This document shows, piece by piece, positions 33,726-43,449 of a DNA stretch of 64,000 nucleotides (the stretch's first letter is position 1; the number at the start of each line of letters is the position of its first letter). The stretch covers positions 17,464 to 81,463 of the forward strand of contig NZ_CDBI01000059.1 of NCBI RefSeq assembly GCF_000820025.1, written 5' to 3'. This stretch comes from Aeromonas popoffii. Its GTDB lineage: Bacteria; Pseudomonadota; Gammaproteobacteria; Enterobacterales; Aeromonadaceae. A program made the position numbers and the translations under genes. The notes under the pieces were generated by a model. That model did no database searches, was not told where the DNA came from, and saw only the letters and a program-made list of their open reading frames with translations.

Positions 33726-35342
33726 ATGCGCATCACCCTGGGAGTGATGAAGGTGAATCTGTTGCTGGTGCTGCTGTTTGCACTGGTGTTCAACTGGCCC
33801 ATCTTCCTGCACTTTTACCACACTCTCACCCAGCTGGAGCACGTCAAGGCGGGCTTTGTCCTCTCTATCCCCCTGGTGCTGCTGGCCGCGCTCAATGCGG
33901 TGTTTCTGCCCTTTACCTTCCGCTATCTGCTCAAGCCCTTCTTCGTGCTGCTGATCCTGATGGGCTCTGTGGTCAGCTACGCCATGCTCAAGTACGGCGT
34001 CATCTTCGACGTGAGCATGGTGCAGAACATAGCCCAGACCAACAGCGGGGAGGCGGCGGCCTACCTCAATGGCTCGGTCGCGCTCTGGTTCCTGCTGACC
34101 GGTGTGCTGCCAGCGCTGGCCTTGTTGTGGGTGAACATAACCTATCCCAGCCCCTGGTATAAGGGAGTGGGGTTGCGCCTTGGCTCCATTACCCTGTCGC
34201 TGCTGTTTCTGGTGGGAGTGGCCGCCCTCTATTACCAGGATTACGCCTCGGTCGGGCGCAACAACAAGTCCCTCGGCAAGGAGATAGTGCCCGCCAACTA
34301 TGTGCACGGTCTCTATCGCTATGCCACGGATATCCTGTTTGCCACCCCCATCCCCTATCAGCCGCTGGGGACGGATGCCAAAGTGGTGGGGCAGGGCGGC
34401 AAGCCGACCCTGATGTTCCTGGTGGTGGGGGAGACGGCCCGCAGCCAGAACTACTCCCTCAACGGCTACGGGAAGCAGACCAACAGCTTCACCGAGCAGG
34501 AGGCGGGCATGGTCTCGTTTCGCAACGTACGCTCCTGCGGCACCGCCACGGCTGTCTCGGTGCCCTGCATGTTCTCCAATCTCACGCGCCGGGAATATGA
34601 CGACACCCTGGCCCAGTCACGGGATGGCATGCTGGATGTGCTGCAACACGCAGGTATCTCTGTGCTGTGGAAAGAGAACGACGGCGGCTGCAAGGGGGTG
34701 TGCAAGAACGTGCCCACCATAGAGATAAAAGCCAAGGCGTTCCCGCAGTATTGCCAGCAGGGTTCATGCTACGACGAGGTGATGCTGGAGGGGCTGGATC
34801 AGCAGATAGCGCAGATGAAGGGCAACAAGCTGGTGGCCTTCCACCTGATGGGCAGCCACGGCCCGACCTATTATCGGCGCTACCCCGCCTCCGAGCGCTT
34901 CTTCGTGCCGGATTGCCCGCGCAGCGACATAGAGAACTGCAGTAATGAAGAGCTGGTCAACAGTTATGACAACACCATACGTTACACCGACAAGGTGGTG
35001 GCACAGCTAATAGACAAGCTCAAAACGCTGCAGAATGACTACAACGTGGGGCTGGTCTATCTCTCCGATCACGGCGAATCCCTTGGTGCCATGGGGCTCT
35101 ACCTGCATGGCACCCCCTACAAATTCGCGCCGGATGATCAGACCCGGGTGCCGTTGCTGACCTGGTTCTCGCCCCAGTTGCAGGCCGATCGCCAGCTGGA
35201 TATGGGCTGTCTGGCGGTGGAGGCGGGTAGCCAGCGTTTCTCCCACGACAACCTGTTTCACTCCATGTTGGGGATCATGGATGTACAAACCAGCGTCTAC
35301 GATGGTGCGCTGGACCTGTTCAAGCCGTGTAGAGCGGGGTGA
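33726..35342 (+). CDS. eptA: Lipid A phosphoethanolamine transferase (MCR-3-like EptA)
   Basis: This 538-residue inner-membrane enzyme adds phosphoethanolamine to lipid A, lowering binding of polymyxins. Five N-terminal transmembrane helices (to about residue 175) are followed by the periplasmic alkaline-phosphatase-like domain. The nucleophile threonine is in VVGETARSQNYSLNGYG (about 236). Cysteine-rich loops include FRNVRSCGTATAVSVPCMFSN, and metal-site segments include HLMGSHGPTYYRRYP and LSDHGESLGA. By recollection, long stretches match the MCR-3/Aeromonas EptA lineage (WKENDGGCKGVC, CPRSDIENC). Base composition is like its neighbours and no mobile element is adjacent, so it looks resident. 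GGAG seven bases before 33726 sets the start. Confidence 0.93.
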   Translation: MRITLGVMKVNLLLVLLFALVFNWPIFLHFYHTLTQLEHVKAGFVLSIPLVLLAALNAVFLPFTFRYLLKPFFVLLILMGSVVSYAMLKYGVIFDVSMVQNIAQTNSGEAAAYLNGSVALWFLLTGVLPALALLWVNITYPSPWYKGVGLRLGSITLSLLFLVGVAALYYQDYASVGRNNKSLGKEIVPANYVHGLYRYATDILFATPIPYQPLGTDAKVVGQGGKPTLMFLVVGETARSQNYSLNGYGKQTNSFTEQEAGMVSFRNVRSCGTATAVSVPCMFSNLTRREYDDTLAQSRDGMLDVLQHAGISVLWKENDGGCKGVCKNVPTIEIKAKAFPQYCQQGSCYDEVMLEGLDQQIAQMKGNKLVAFHLMGSHGPTYYRRYPASERFFVPDCPRSDIENCSNEELVNSYDNTIRYTDKVVAQLIDKLKTLQNDYNVGLVYLSDHGESLGAMGLYLHGTPYKFAPDDQTRVPLLTWFSPQLQADRQLDMGCLAVEAGSQRFSHDNLFHSMLGIMDVQTSVYDGALDLFKPCRAG

Positions 35343-35364
35343 GCCGGCGAAAAGCACACCAGAC

Positions 35365-35396
35365 AAAAAACGGCAGCCATTGGCTGCCGTTTTTTG
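35365..35396. terminator. Bidirectional terminator between eptA and nagC
   Basis: AAAAAACGGCAGCC / GGCTGCCGTTTTTT with a 3-base loop gives a T tract on both strands and serves the two convergent genes. Confidence 0.93.
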
Positions 35397-35414
35397 TCTC
35401 GCAAGGCCTTCGCC

Positions 35415-36629
35415 TTACTTCTGCTCCATGATGATCTGCAACAGATCACCCTCCAGCAGGGCCCGCTTCACCAGCGCGAAGCCGCCTATGGTGGGCTGGT
35501 TCTGGAAGCGCGCCTTCACGATGGGCAGGCCACGGTGGAAGCTCGGCAGGGATTGGTGCTCGACACAGCGGCGGATGGCCGGGAACAGGATCTCTTCGGC
35601 GGCGGTGATTTCGCCGGCGATCAGCACCTTCTGCGGGTTGAACAGGTTGACCGTGATGGCGACCGCTCGTCCCAGATGCTCGCCCACGTTCTCGATCACG
35701 CTGCGGGCCAGTTCATCACCGGCCATGGCGGCCTTGCATACCTCCTGGATGGTGATGTGCTTCTCCTGCAGCGAGCTGCGGTGGCCGCGGCTGATGAGCT
35801 CCTTCACCTTGTCGATGATGGCCTCGTTGGAGGCGATGGTCTCCAGGCAGCCAAAGTTGCCGCAGTGGCAGCGCTTGCCGAGCGGCTCGACCTGGATGTG
35901 GCCAATCTCGCCGACGTTGCGGTTCTGACCGAGGAACACCTTGCCCTTGGTGATGATGCCGGAGCCTGCCCCCTGGTGCACGCTCACCAGGATGGAGTCC
36001 ATGCAGTCGCGGGATTCACCGAAGAAGTGCTCGGCCAGCGCCAGGGAGCGGGTGTCGTTGCCCACGTAGCAGGGCAGGTTGAAGTGGTTTTCCAGCAGCT
36101 TGGCCAGCGCCAGATTTCGGATCTGGTACTTGGGGGTATAGATGACCATGCCCGATTCCGGATTGACCAGACCCGGCATGGTCAGCGCTATGCTGATGAG
36201 GTTGCGGCTGCGCTCCTGCTGGGCGTCGATGAAGGCACCAATTTCGCGCAGCAGCATGTCGACCACGGGTTGCTGGTCAATCTCGGTCACCTGGGTGATG
36301 TGCTGATCGAGCTCCTTGCCGTCGAGATCGTACAGGCTCAGCTGCAGATAGCCGCGACCGAGCTTGGCGGACACAAACTGAAAGCGATGCTTGATGGTGG
36401 TCAAGGAGATGGCGCGCCGTCCGCCGGTAGAGGCTTGCGGTGAGGTCTCCTTGATCAGGCCATGCTCGATCAGTTGCCGGGTTATTTTGGTCACGCTGGC
36501 CGGGGCCAGCTGACTCAACTCGGCAATTTTGACCCGCGAGATAGGGCCTTGCAGGTCGATGAGCCGATATACGGCCGCACTGTTGACCTGCTTGATAAGA
36601 TCTACGTTTGCTATTTGTCCGCCAGTCAT
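35415..36629 (-). CDS. nagC: N-acetylglucosamine repressor (ROK family)
   Basis: This 404-residue regulator represses nag and chitin-use genes and is induced by GlcNAc-6-phosphate. Its winged helix (KIAELSQLAPASVTKITRQLIEHGLIKE) is followed by STGGRRAISL. The ROK sugar-binding domain has the zinc motif CHCGNFGCLE near residue 260. I start it at 36629 (MTGGQIANVDLIKQ), which aligns with E. coli NagC; the open frame runs 21 codons further into nagA. The gap to nagA is four bases, so it is the last gene of a nagBAC operon. Confidence 0.95.
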   Translation of the reverse strand: MTGGQIANVDLIKQVNSAAVYRLIDLQGPISRVKIAELSQLAPASVTKITRQLIEHGLIKETSPQASTGGRRAISLTTIKHRFQFVSAKLGRGYLQLSLYDLDGKELDQHITQVTEIDQQPVVDMLLREIGAFIDAQQERSRNLISIALTMPGLVNPESGMVIYTPKYQIRNLALAKLLENHFNLPCYVGNDTRSLALAEHFFGESRDCMDSILVSVHQGAGSGIITKGKVFLGQNRNVGEIGHIQVEPLGKRCHCGNFGCLETIASNEAIIDKVKELISRGHRSSLQEKHITIQEVCKAAMAGDELARSVIENVGEHLGRAVAITVNLFNPQKVLIAGEITAAEEILFPAIRRCVEHQSLPSFHRGLPIVKARFQNQPTIGGFALVKRALLEGDLLQIIMEQK

Positions 36630-36633
36630 AGTG

Positions 36634-37779
36634 TCACTGTGTTGTGTAGTGTCCGTTAACCACGGTCCCGCAGACCGTGAAGGTCTGATCAAAGACAGTC
36701 AGGTTGGCTATTTTTCCGACCTGGATACTACCGAGACATGAGTCCCATCCAATGGCGCGAGCGGGATAAAGGGTGGCCATTCTCAGTGCTTCATCGAGCG
36801 GTAATCCGACCTGTTTGACCAGATTCTCCACCCCCTCAATCATGGTGAGGGCAGAACCGCCGAGTGTACCATTCTCGTCGACGCACTGACCATCGCGGAA
36901 ATAGACGGTTGCGCCACAAAAATCAAACTTCTCAAAGCCTTCCGGCGCCCCGGCAGCGGCGGTGGCGTCGGTGACCAGCACCAGCCGCTCCCCCAGCATA
37001 GTGTGGGCTAGGCGCACGTTGGCCCAGTGCACGTGATGCCCATCGACGATGACGCCGGCATAGACATCCTTGCGATCGTAGATGGCGCCCACCATGCCCG
37101 GTTCGCGGCCATTCACGGTCGGGCTCATGGCGTTGTAGAGGTGGGTGGCAAAGCGGATGCCGTTGTCAAACCCGGCCATGGCCTGATCGTAACTGGCGGC
37201 AGTATGGCCGGCAGAGACCAGGATGCCCGCTTCCACCAGCTGGCGGATGTGTTCCGGTTTGTTGCGCTCCGGCGCCAGGGTGATTTTGGCGATGGTATCT
37301 GCATTGGCGCAGAAGAAGTCGATCATCTCGTCGGTGGGCTGACGGATCTGGGCGGCCGGGTGTATGCCTTTGCGCTTGAGGTTGGTGTAAGGCCCTTCCA
37401 GATGCACGCCCAGCACCTCAAAGGGGTGGGCGGCTATGTAGTCGCGGGTCACGGCGACGGCCTGCTTCATGTCCGCATCCGGGCTGGTGATCAGGGTCGG
37501 CAGGAAGCTGGTGGTACCGGATCTGAGGTTGGCGGCCTGCATGGTCGCCAGGGTCTCGATGGTGATGTGGCCGTTGAACATGACGCCGCCGCAGCCGTTG
37601 AGCTGCACGTCGATGAAACCGGCGCTCAGGTTGGCGCCGTGTAGATCATGTTGTGCTATGCCGGCGGGCAAATCGGCCCGACGCTGAATGGCGACAATCT
37701 TGTCGCCCTCGATCACCACCCCGTAACCGGTCAGCACACAGCTGCCGGTGTAAAGGGTGCAGTTGGTCAATGCGAACAT
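36634..37779 (-). CDS. nagA: N-acetylglucosamine-6-phosphate deacetylase
   Basis: This 381-residue amidohydrolase converts GlcNAc-6-P to glucosamine-6-P and acetate. Motifs include [12 protein letters not shown] (about 53), the substrate and metal region [19 protein letters not shown] (about 125), [11 protein letters not shown] with a metal-ligand histidine, THLYNAMSP (about 215) and the catalytic Asp in [11 protein letters not shown] (about 272). It lies nine bases after nagB and four before nagC, consistent with one operon. Confidence 0.96.
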   Translation of the reverse strand: MFALTNCTLYTGSCVLTGYGVVIEGDKIVAIQRRADLPAGIAQHDLHGANLSAGFIDVQLNGCGGVMFNGHITIETLATMQAANLRSGTTSFLPTLITSPDADMKQAVAVTRDYIAAHPFEVLGVHLEGPYTNLKRKGIHPAAQIRQPTDEMIDFFCANADTIAKITLAPERNKPEHIRQLVEAGILVSAGHTAASYDQAMAGFDNGIRFATHLYNAMSPTVNGREPGMVGAIYDRKDVYAGVIVDGHHVHWANVRLAHTMLGERLVLVTDATAAAGAPEGFEKFDFCGATVYFRDGQCVDENGTLGGSALTMIEGVENLVKQVGLPLDEALRMATLYPARAIGWDSCLGSIQVGKIANLTVFDQTFTVCGTVVNGHYTTQ

Positions 37780-37788
37780 GGTGGCTCC

Positions 37789-38589
37789 TTACAGACGGCC
37801 GATGTTGGCGGCTTCCAGCTGCTGGAAGTAACGCACCGTCTTGACCTTGAGCTCCATGGTGGAGGGCTCGTCGCACACCATCATCCCCTTCGGATGCAGT
37901 TGCAGGGTGGAGATGGTCCACATGTGGTTGACGCTGCCTTCCACCGCGGCTTGCAGAGCCTGGGCTTTGGCGTGGCCGGTGACCAGGATCATGATCTCTT
38001 CGGCGTCCATCAGGGTGCCGACACCCACGGTCAGTGCCAGCTTGGGCACTTGCTCCATGTCGCCACCGAAGAAGCGGGAGTTGGCGATGCGGGTATCTTC
38101 GGTCAGGGTCTTGACCCGAGTACGGGAGGAGAGGGAAGAGGCCGGTTCGTTGAACGCGATGTGACCGTCATTGCCGATGCCCCCCATGAACAGGTGGATC
38201 TTGCCGTAGGACTTGATCTTGTCCTCATAGCGCTTGCACTCGGCCACCAGATCCTCGGCATTGCCGTTGAGGATGTTGATGTTTTCCGGGCGAATGTCGA
38301 TGTGACAGAAAAAGTTGTTGTGCATGAAGCTGTGGTAGCTCTCGGGGTGATCTTCCGGCAGGCCAACATATTCGTCCATGTTGAAGCTGACCACGTGCTC
38401 GAAGCTCACTTCACCGGCTTTATGCAGTTCGATCAGACGCTGGTAAGTGTTGAGCGGGGTGCCACCGGTGGGCAGGCCCAGTACGAAGGGGCGATCGGCA
38501 GTGGGTTTGAACGCATTGATACGGTCAACGATGTAACGGGCAGACCACAGGCCCACTTGGCTGGCAGATTTCAACGGGATCAGGCGCAT
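37789..38589 (-). CDS. nagB: Glucosamine-6-phosphate deaminase
   Basis: This 266-residue enzyme isomerises and deaminates glucosamine-6-P to fructose-6-P, feeding amino sugars into glycolysis. The N terminus [20 protein letters not shown], the [12 protein letters not shown] phosphate loop (about 35), [18 protein letters not shown] (about 68) with catalytic Asp, and [17 protein letters not shown] (about 135) with the catalytic His are all typical. It is the first gene of nagBAC, divergent from nagE, and the shared upstream region has CRP- and NagC-like sites. Confidence 0.97.
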   Translation of the reverse strand: MRLIPLKSASQVGLWSARYIVDRINAFKPTADRPFVLGLPTGGTPLNTYQRLIELHKAGEVSFEHVVSFNMDEYVGLPEDHPESYHSFMHNNFFCHIDIRPENINILNGNAEDLVAECKRYEDKIKSYGKIHLFMGGIGNDGHIAFNEPASSLSSRTRVKTLTEDTRIANSRFFGGDMEQVPKLALTVGVGTLMDAEEIMILVTGHAKAQALQAAVEGSVNHMWTISTLQLHPKGMMVCDEPSTMELKVKTVRYFQQLEAANIGRL

Positions 38590-38861
38590 TGTAGATACCT
38601 CTGTACGGGTTGCTGCCGGGGTGTCGGCGGCAAATAGGCTGAGACGAATTTAAGTTGTTTTATAGCGTAAATAAAGATTGCAAAATAAGCCACATGTATC
38701 CGCCAACTTTCCTCGTTTGGGTGATAATGATCACGATTATAGGTTTATTAATTTGCGCAGCGAAATAAAAGACATAGACTGCCGATCAAGCCTTGATGGC
38801 TTATGCGTCAAACGTGATAAGCACTTAATTTCTAGAAAAACCTTAACTAAGGAGAGGAACC
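38590..38861. promoter_or_regulatory. nagB/nagE divergent control region with CRP- and NagC-like sites
   Basis: GTGA-TAATGA-TCAC at 38721-38734 matches the CRP half-site spacing (N6). An AT-rich inverted repeat built on ATTTGCG-CA-GCGAAAT lies at 38751-38766 and is flanked by TTTATT and AAAA, resembling NagC operators. A second NagC-like AT stretch (TTTTATAGCGTAAATAAAG) is near 38659. This fits NagC repression with CRP activation, as in E. coli. Confidence 0.62.
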
Positions 38862-40316
38862 GTGAACATTCTCGGTTATATGCAAAAGATCGGCCGGGCC
38901 TTGATGGTGCCGGTAGCGGTATTGCCTGCCGCTGCGATCCTGATGGGGGTTGGCTACTGGATTGACCCGAACGGTTGGGGTGGCGACAGTGCGCTGGCTG
39001 CCTTCCTGATCAAGGCCGGTGCCGCCATCATCGACAAGATGGCCATCTTGTTTGCTGTCGGTGTTGCCTACGGCATGTCCAAGGATAAAGACGGTTCTGC
39101 CGCACTGGCCGGTCTGGTCGGTTTCCTGGTCGTGACCACATTGTTGAGCCCCGGGGCTGTCTCGCAAATTCAGCAGATCCCGCTGGATCAAGTGCCTGCC
39201 GCCTTCGGCAAGATCGAGAACCAGTTCATCGGTATCTTGACCGGTGTGATCGCCGCCGAGCTCTACAACCGCTTCAGCACCGTCGAACTGCACAAGGCGC
39301 TGGCCTTCTTCTCTGGCCGTCGTCTGGTTCCGATCGTGACCTCAGTGGTGATGATCGTCGTCGCCTTCATCCTGATGGCCATTTGGCCGGTCATTTACGG
39401 TGGTCTGGTGAGCTTTGGTGAATCCATCGTCAACCTGGGCGCTACCGGCGCCGGTATCTACGGCTTCTTCAACCGTCTGCTGATCCCGGTGGGCCTGCAC
39501 CATGCCCTGAACTCCGTATTCTGGTTCGACGTGGCTGGCATCAACGACATCCCGAACTTCCTGGGTGGTCAGTCCTCCATTGACGCGGGTAAAGCGGTTG
39601 TGGGTGTCACTGGTATGTACCAGGCCGGCTTCTTCCCTATCATGATGTTCGGTCTGCCGGGCGCCGCGCTGGCCATTTATCACTCTGCCAAGAAAGAGAA
39701 CAAGGACAAGGTTGCATCCATCATGATCGCAGCCGCCTTCGCCGCTTTCTTCACCGGTGTAACCGAGCCGCTCGAGTTCTCCTTCATGTTTGTGGCGCCG
39801 GTGCTGTATGTCATCCATGCACTGCTGACCGGTCTGTCCGTGTTCATCGCCGCCAGCATGCACTGGATCTCCGGTTTTGGTTTCAGTGCAGGCTTCGTCG
39901 ATATGGTTATTCAATCACGCAACCCGCTGGCCACTCAGTGGTACATGTTGCTGGTCCAGGGTTTGGTATTCTTCGGTCTTTACTACGCCATCTTCCGTGC
40001 CGTCATCGTCAAGTTAAACCTGAAAACCCCGGGTCGTGAAGATGATGAAGCCGTACCGGCTGCTGTTCAATCTACCAACCGTACCGAGTTGGCCAAGCAA
40101 TACCTGGAAGTGCTGGGTGGTCAAGCGAACCTGGTCACCATCGATGCCTGTATCACCCGTCTGCGTCTGACCCTGAAAGACCGTAGCATCGTCGATGAGC
40201 GCAAGCTGAAAGCCCTGGGCGCGGCCGGTGTGGTCAAGCTCGGTGAACAGAACCTGCAGGTGATTCTGGGCCCCTTGGCCGAGATCATGGCCGGTGAGCT
40301 GAAGGCCCTGCGTTAA
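38862..40316 (+). CDS. nagE: PTS N-acetylglucosamine transporter, EIIBC
   Basis: This 484-residue inner-membrane phosphotransferase permease imports and phosphorylates GlcNAc. The EIIC domain (about 1-370, ten or so hydrophobic segments) contains PVGLHHALNSVFWF and FFTGVTEPLEFSFMF. The EIIB domain (about 395-484) has the phosphocysteine in VTIDACITRLRLTL. Unlike the 648-residue E. coli NagE it has no EIIA domain, so it must use a separate IIA-Glc (Crr). It is divergent from nagBAC and directly upstream of a chitobiase gene. Confidence 0.94.
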   Translation: MNILGYMQKIGRALMVPVAVLPAAAILMGVGYWIDPNGWGGDSALAAFLIKAGAAIIDKMAILFAVGVAYGMSKDKDGSAALAGLVGFLVVTTLLSPGAVSQIQQIPLDQVPAAFGKIENQFIGILTGVIAAELYNRFSTVELHKALAFFSGRRLVPIVTSVVMIVVAFILMAIWPVIYGGLVSFGESIVNLGATGAGIYGFFNRLLIPVGLHHALNSVFWFDVAGINDIPNFLGGQSSIDAGKAVVGVTGMYQAGFFPIMMFGLPGAALAIYHSAKKENKDKVASIMIAAAFAAFFTGVTEPLEFSFMFVAPVLYVIHALLTGLSVFIAASMHWISGFGFSAGFVDMVIQSRNPLATQWYMLLVQGLVFFGLYYAIFRAVIVKLNLKTPGREDDEAVPAAVQSTNRTELAKQYLEVLGGQANLVTIDACITRLRLTLKDRSIVDERKLKALGAAGVVKLGEQNLQVILGPLAEIMAGELKALR

Positions 40317-40364
40317 TCGGGCGCCAAGCTCGCCTCAAGTCTAAGTCCATTGTTGACATAACTA

Positions 40365-40383
40365 GGGCCCCGCCATGGGGCCC
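40365..40383 (+). other. Stem-loop between nagE and chitobiase gene
   Basis: GGGCCCC / GGGGCCC with a 5-base loop is followed by AATATAAAAAA rather than T residues. It is more likely an mRNA processing or stability element between nagE and the chitobiase gene than a terminator. Confidence 0.5.
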
Positions 40384-40437
40384 AATATAAAAAAAGCCAA
40401 GAAAATCCAACCTTTACTTCAAATGAGAGCAGCAGTT

Positions 40438-43104
40438 ATGAACTTGAAACATTCTCTGTTAGCCATTGCCATGTCTACCGTTTTCATCAGCCAGGTCCAG
40501 GCCGCCGATGCTGCCAAGCAAGCCGTGGTGGACTCTCTCGCCAATAATTTGGTGGTCAGGTACGAAGTGGTCACCAACGACGGTGCCGGCGCAGGCCTCG
40601 ATTGCCAGGCGCTGGGTTCCGAGTGGGCGAGCTGTGGCGTTGCCAAGCTGCACCTGACCAACACAGGTGCTGAGGTGACCTCCAAAGATTGGAACATCTA
40701 TATCTCCTCCATCCGTCGTATCCAGCGTGTGGATAACGACCAGTTCACCATCACTCACATGACTGGCGACCTTTATCGTTTGACGCCCACCGGGCAGTTT
40801 AAGGGCTTTGCCAAGGATGCCACGGTCGAAGTGCCGCTGGTGGTGGAATATTGGGTATTGTTCGAATCCGACATCATGCCGAACTGGTATGTCGCCAGCG
40901 AAGGTGCCGAGCCGAAAGTACTGGCCAGCATGAGCAACATCGATGATGCCAGCACCTATCAGAAGCCGATGCCGGCCGATGGCTGGAAGCGCACCAAGGA
41001 TGACCACAACATCCTGATGAACAGCGAAACCCGTTTCGCTGCCAACCAGACCAGCAGCCTGCTGCCGGCCAGCAAGATCGATGACCAGATAGTGCCGACC
41101 CCGCTCAAGCAAGTGATCAAGGCGGGCCCGCAGGTTGACTTCTCCAGCATCAAGCTCAATGCGCTGGACCTGCCAAGCGATCGCGCCGAGGCCCTGAAGG
41201 CTCAACTGACCAAGCTGGGTGTTACCCTCTCCGACACCGGCTACCCAGTGACCATCAAACTCGGCAGCAAGCTCAAGCAGGCGGAAGGTTATGACATGAC
41301 CATAGGCCCGCAGGGCACTGTGATCCAGGGCCATGATATCGAGGGGGCTTTCTGGGGGGCGCAATCCCTGATCTCCCTGCTGGGTGTTGACGACAAGCGG
41401 GTCAGCCTGATGAGCGTCGAGGATGCGCCGCGCTTTGAATACCGCGGTATGCAGACCGATGTGGCCCGCCACTTCAGAAGCCTCGATACCATGAAGAAAC
41501 TGGTTGACCAGATGTCTGCCATGAAGCTCAACACGCTGCACCTGGGGCTGACCAACGATGAGGGCTGGCGTCTGGAGATCCCGGGTCTGCCGGAGCTGAC
41601 TGACGTCGGTAGCCAGCGTTGCCACGACGAGTCCGAAACCAAGTGCCTGATGCCGCAGCTGGGCTCCGGCCCGACCAGCGACAATCAGGGCTCCGGTTTC
41701 TACAGCAAGTCCGACTACATCGACCTGGTGCGTTATGCCAAGGCGCGTGGCGTGACCGTGATCCCCGAGATCAACATGCCAGCGCACGCCCGTGCGGCTG
41801 TGGTCTCCATGGAAGCGCGCTACCAGCGTCTGATGGCAGAAGGCAAAGAGGCGGAAGCCAACCAGTTTCGTCTGACTGATCCGGCGGATACCTCCAACGT
41901 CACCTCGGTCCAGTTTTACGACAAGATGTCCTTCATCAACCCTTGCCAGCCGGGGGCGGCGACCTTCGTGGCCAAGGTGATGGATGAAGTGGCCCAGATG
42001 CACCAGGCCGCCGGTCAGCCGTTGACCGCCTGGCACTACGGTGGTGACGAGGCGAAGAACATCATGCAGGGCGGTGGTTATCAGGATCCGGCCGTTACCC
42101 AGAAAGCCGATCTGGTCGCCTGGAAGGGCAATGTCGATTCCAGCAAGCAGGACAAGCCGTTTGGCAAGTCGCCGGTCTGCCAGAAGATGATCGCCGATGG
42201 CAAGATCAAGGACGTGGCCGAGCTGCCGGTCTATTTTGCCAAGGAAGTGAGCGCGCTGGCGAAAGAGCGTGGCTTCTCCACTCTGCAGGCGTGGGAAGAT
42301 GGGCTGAAGTACGCGAGCAGCGCCAAGGATTTCGCCACCGACAAGACAGTGGTCAACTTCTGGGAAACCCTCTACTGGGGTGGCTTCAACGAAGCGATGA
42401 AGTGGGCGCACAAAGGGTATGACGTCGTGCTCTCCAACCCGGATTACCTCTACTTCGACTTCCCGAACGAAGTACACCCGGCTGAGCGTGGCTACTACTG
42501 GGCAACCCGTTTCAACGACACCCGCAAGGTGTTCGCCTTCGCCCCGGAAAACCTGCCGCAGAACGCCGAGACCTCGGTTGACCGCGACGGTAACGCCTTC
42601 GTGGCCAAGGGTGACCAGGATCCGGTCAAGTTCAAGGGGATCTCCGGTCAGCAGTGGAGTGAAACCGTGCGGACCGATGCTCAGTACGAGTACATGGTCT
42701 ACCCGCGTATCTTCTCTGTGGCCGAGCGTGCCTGGCACAAAGGTGGCTTCGAGCTGAACTATGTGAAGGGTCGCGAGTTCTCCGGCGAGACCACGCATGT
42801 CAACAAGGCCGCCCTCGACCAAGAGTGGAACCAGTTTGCCAACGTATTGGGTCAGCGCGTGTTGCCGAAACTGGATCAGGCCGGTGTTGAATACCGCCTC
42901 TCCGTACCGGGTGCCAAAGTGGTGAACGGTGTGCTGGAAGCGAACGTGGATCTGCCGGGTCTGCCCATCCAGTACAGCCTGGACGGCACCACCTGGAGTG
43001 CCTATGACGCCGCGGCCAAGCCAAGCGTGAGTGGCAAGGTCTACCTGCGTACCACCAGCTTCGATGGCAAGCGCACCAGCCGCGTTACCGAACTGAACGG
43101 ATAG
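40438..43104 (+). CDS. GH20 beta-N-acetylhexosaminidase (chitobiase), exported
   Basis: This 888-residue enzyme hydrolyses N,N'-diacetylchitobiose and chitooligosaccharides to GlcNAc. A signal peptide (MNLKHSLLAIAMSTVFISQVQA) precedes a CHB_HEX carbohydrate-binding domain (about 30-190). The GH20b domain and the catalytic TIM barrel (about 330-770) follow, with the HYGGDEAKN catalytic Asp-Glu pair near 540. A small C-terminal Ig-like domain (CHB_HEX_C) has QYSLDGTTWSAYD. I start it at 40438, at the signal peptide. Being downstream of nagE in the same direction, it supplies GlcNAc to the transporter. Location (periplasm or surface) is not settled by sequence. Confidence 0.94.
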   Translation: MNLKHSLLAIAMSTVFISQVQAADAAKQAVVDSLANNLVVRYEVVTNDGAGAGLDCQALGSEWASCGVAKLHLTNTGAEVTSKDWNIYISSIRRIQRVDNDQFTITHMTGDLYRLTPTGQFKGFAKDATVEVPLVVEYWVLFESDIMPNWYVASEGAEPKVLASMSNIDDASTYQKPMPADGWKRTKDDHNILMNSETRFAANQTSSLLPASKIDDQIVPTPLKQVIKAGPQVDFSSIKLNALDLPSDRAEALKAQLTKLGVTLSDTGYPVTIKLGSKLKQAEGYDMTIGPQGTVIQGHDIEGAFWGAQSLISLLGVDDKRVSLMSVEDAPRFEYRGMQTDVARHFRSLDTMKKLVDQMSAMKLNTLHLGLTNDEGWRLEIPGLPELTDVGSQRCHDESETKCLMPQLGSGPTSDNQGSGFYSKSDYIDLVRYAKARGVTVIPEINMPAHARAAVVSMEARYQRLMAEGKEAEANQFRLTDPADTSNVTSVQFYDKMSFINPCQPGAATFVAKVMDEVAQMHQAAGQPLTAWHYGGDEAKNIMQGGGYQDPAVTQKADLVAWKGNVDSSKQDKPFGKSPVCQKMIADGKIKDVAELPVYFAKEVSALAKERGFSTLQAWEDGLKYASSAKDFATDKTVVNFWETLYWGGFNEAMKWAHKGYDVVLSNPDYLYFDFPNEVHPAERGYYWATRFNDTRKVFAFAPENLPQNAETSVDRDGNAFVAKGDQDPVKFKGISGQQWSETVRTDAQYEYMVYPRIFSVAERAWHKGGFELNYVKGREFSGETTHVNKAALDQEWNQFANVLGQRVLPKLDQAGVEYRLSVPGAKVVNGVLEANVDLPGLPIQYSLDGTTWSAYDAAAKPSVSGKVYLRTTSFDGKRTSRVTELNG

Positions 43105-43121
43105 CTGTCAACCGTTAACTC

Positions 43122-43148
43122 AAGGTGGGTCGCAAGACCCGCCTTTCC
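43122..43148 (+). terminator. Terminator of the chitobiase gene
   Basis: AAGGTGGGTC / GACCCGCCTT with a GCAA tetraloop, followed by TCCCC; 18 bases after the stop. Confidence 0.7.
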
Positions 43149-43246
43149 CCAGGACGATGGTGTATCGGCCTTGGGAAAGGTTGACTGTGCGTGTGAGCCT
43201 TTGTTGTGTGTGTGTATTGTCTATTTGTGTTTTTTCATCACCTTGA

Positions 43247-43273
43247 ACCCCGCCCTGTGCGGGGTCTTTTTTA
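43247..43273 (+). terminator. Second terminator upstream of glnS
   Basis: ACCCCGC / GCGGGGT with a 5-base loop and CTTTTTT tail. The 345 bases between the chitobiase gene and glnS otherwise hold a TG-rich stretch (43194-43230) and the glnS promoter region. Confidence 0.85.
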
Positions 43274-43449
43274 TCCGCCATGACATTCAGCGAGTGGGCG
43301 CGTGTCGTTTTGACCTGCCCGCGCCCCGAATCGGGTAAATTCAGGTTGAGACAGGGCGCGTAATGAGGGATCATAACCGGCTTGATGGCGGGGGGTTGAG
43401 GGTGCCAGCCGGCACAACTTCCGCCAGTGACGCATTTTTGAGGTGAGCC

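Noticed and set aside
40459..42822. 787-codon minus-strand frame opposite the chitobiase gene
   Set aside because: Antisense shadow of a GH20 enzyme with strong motifs.
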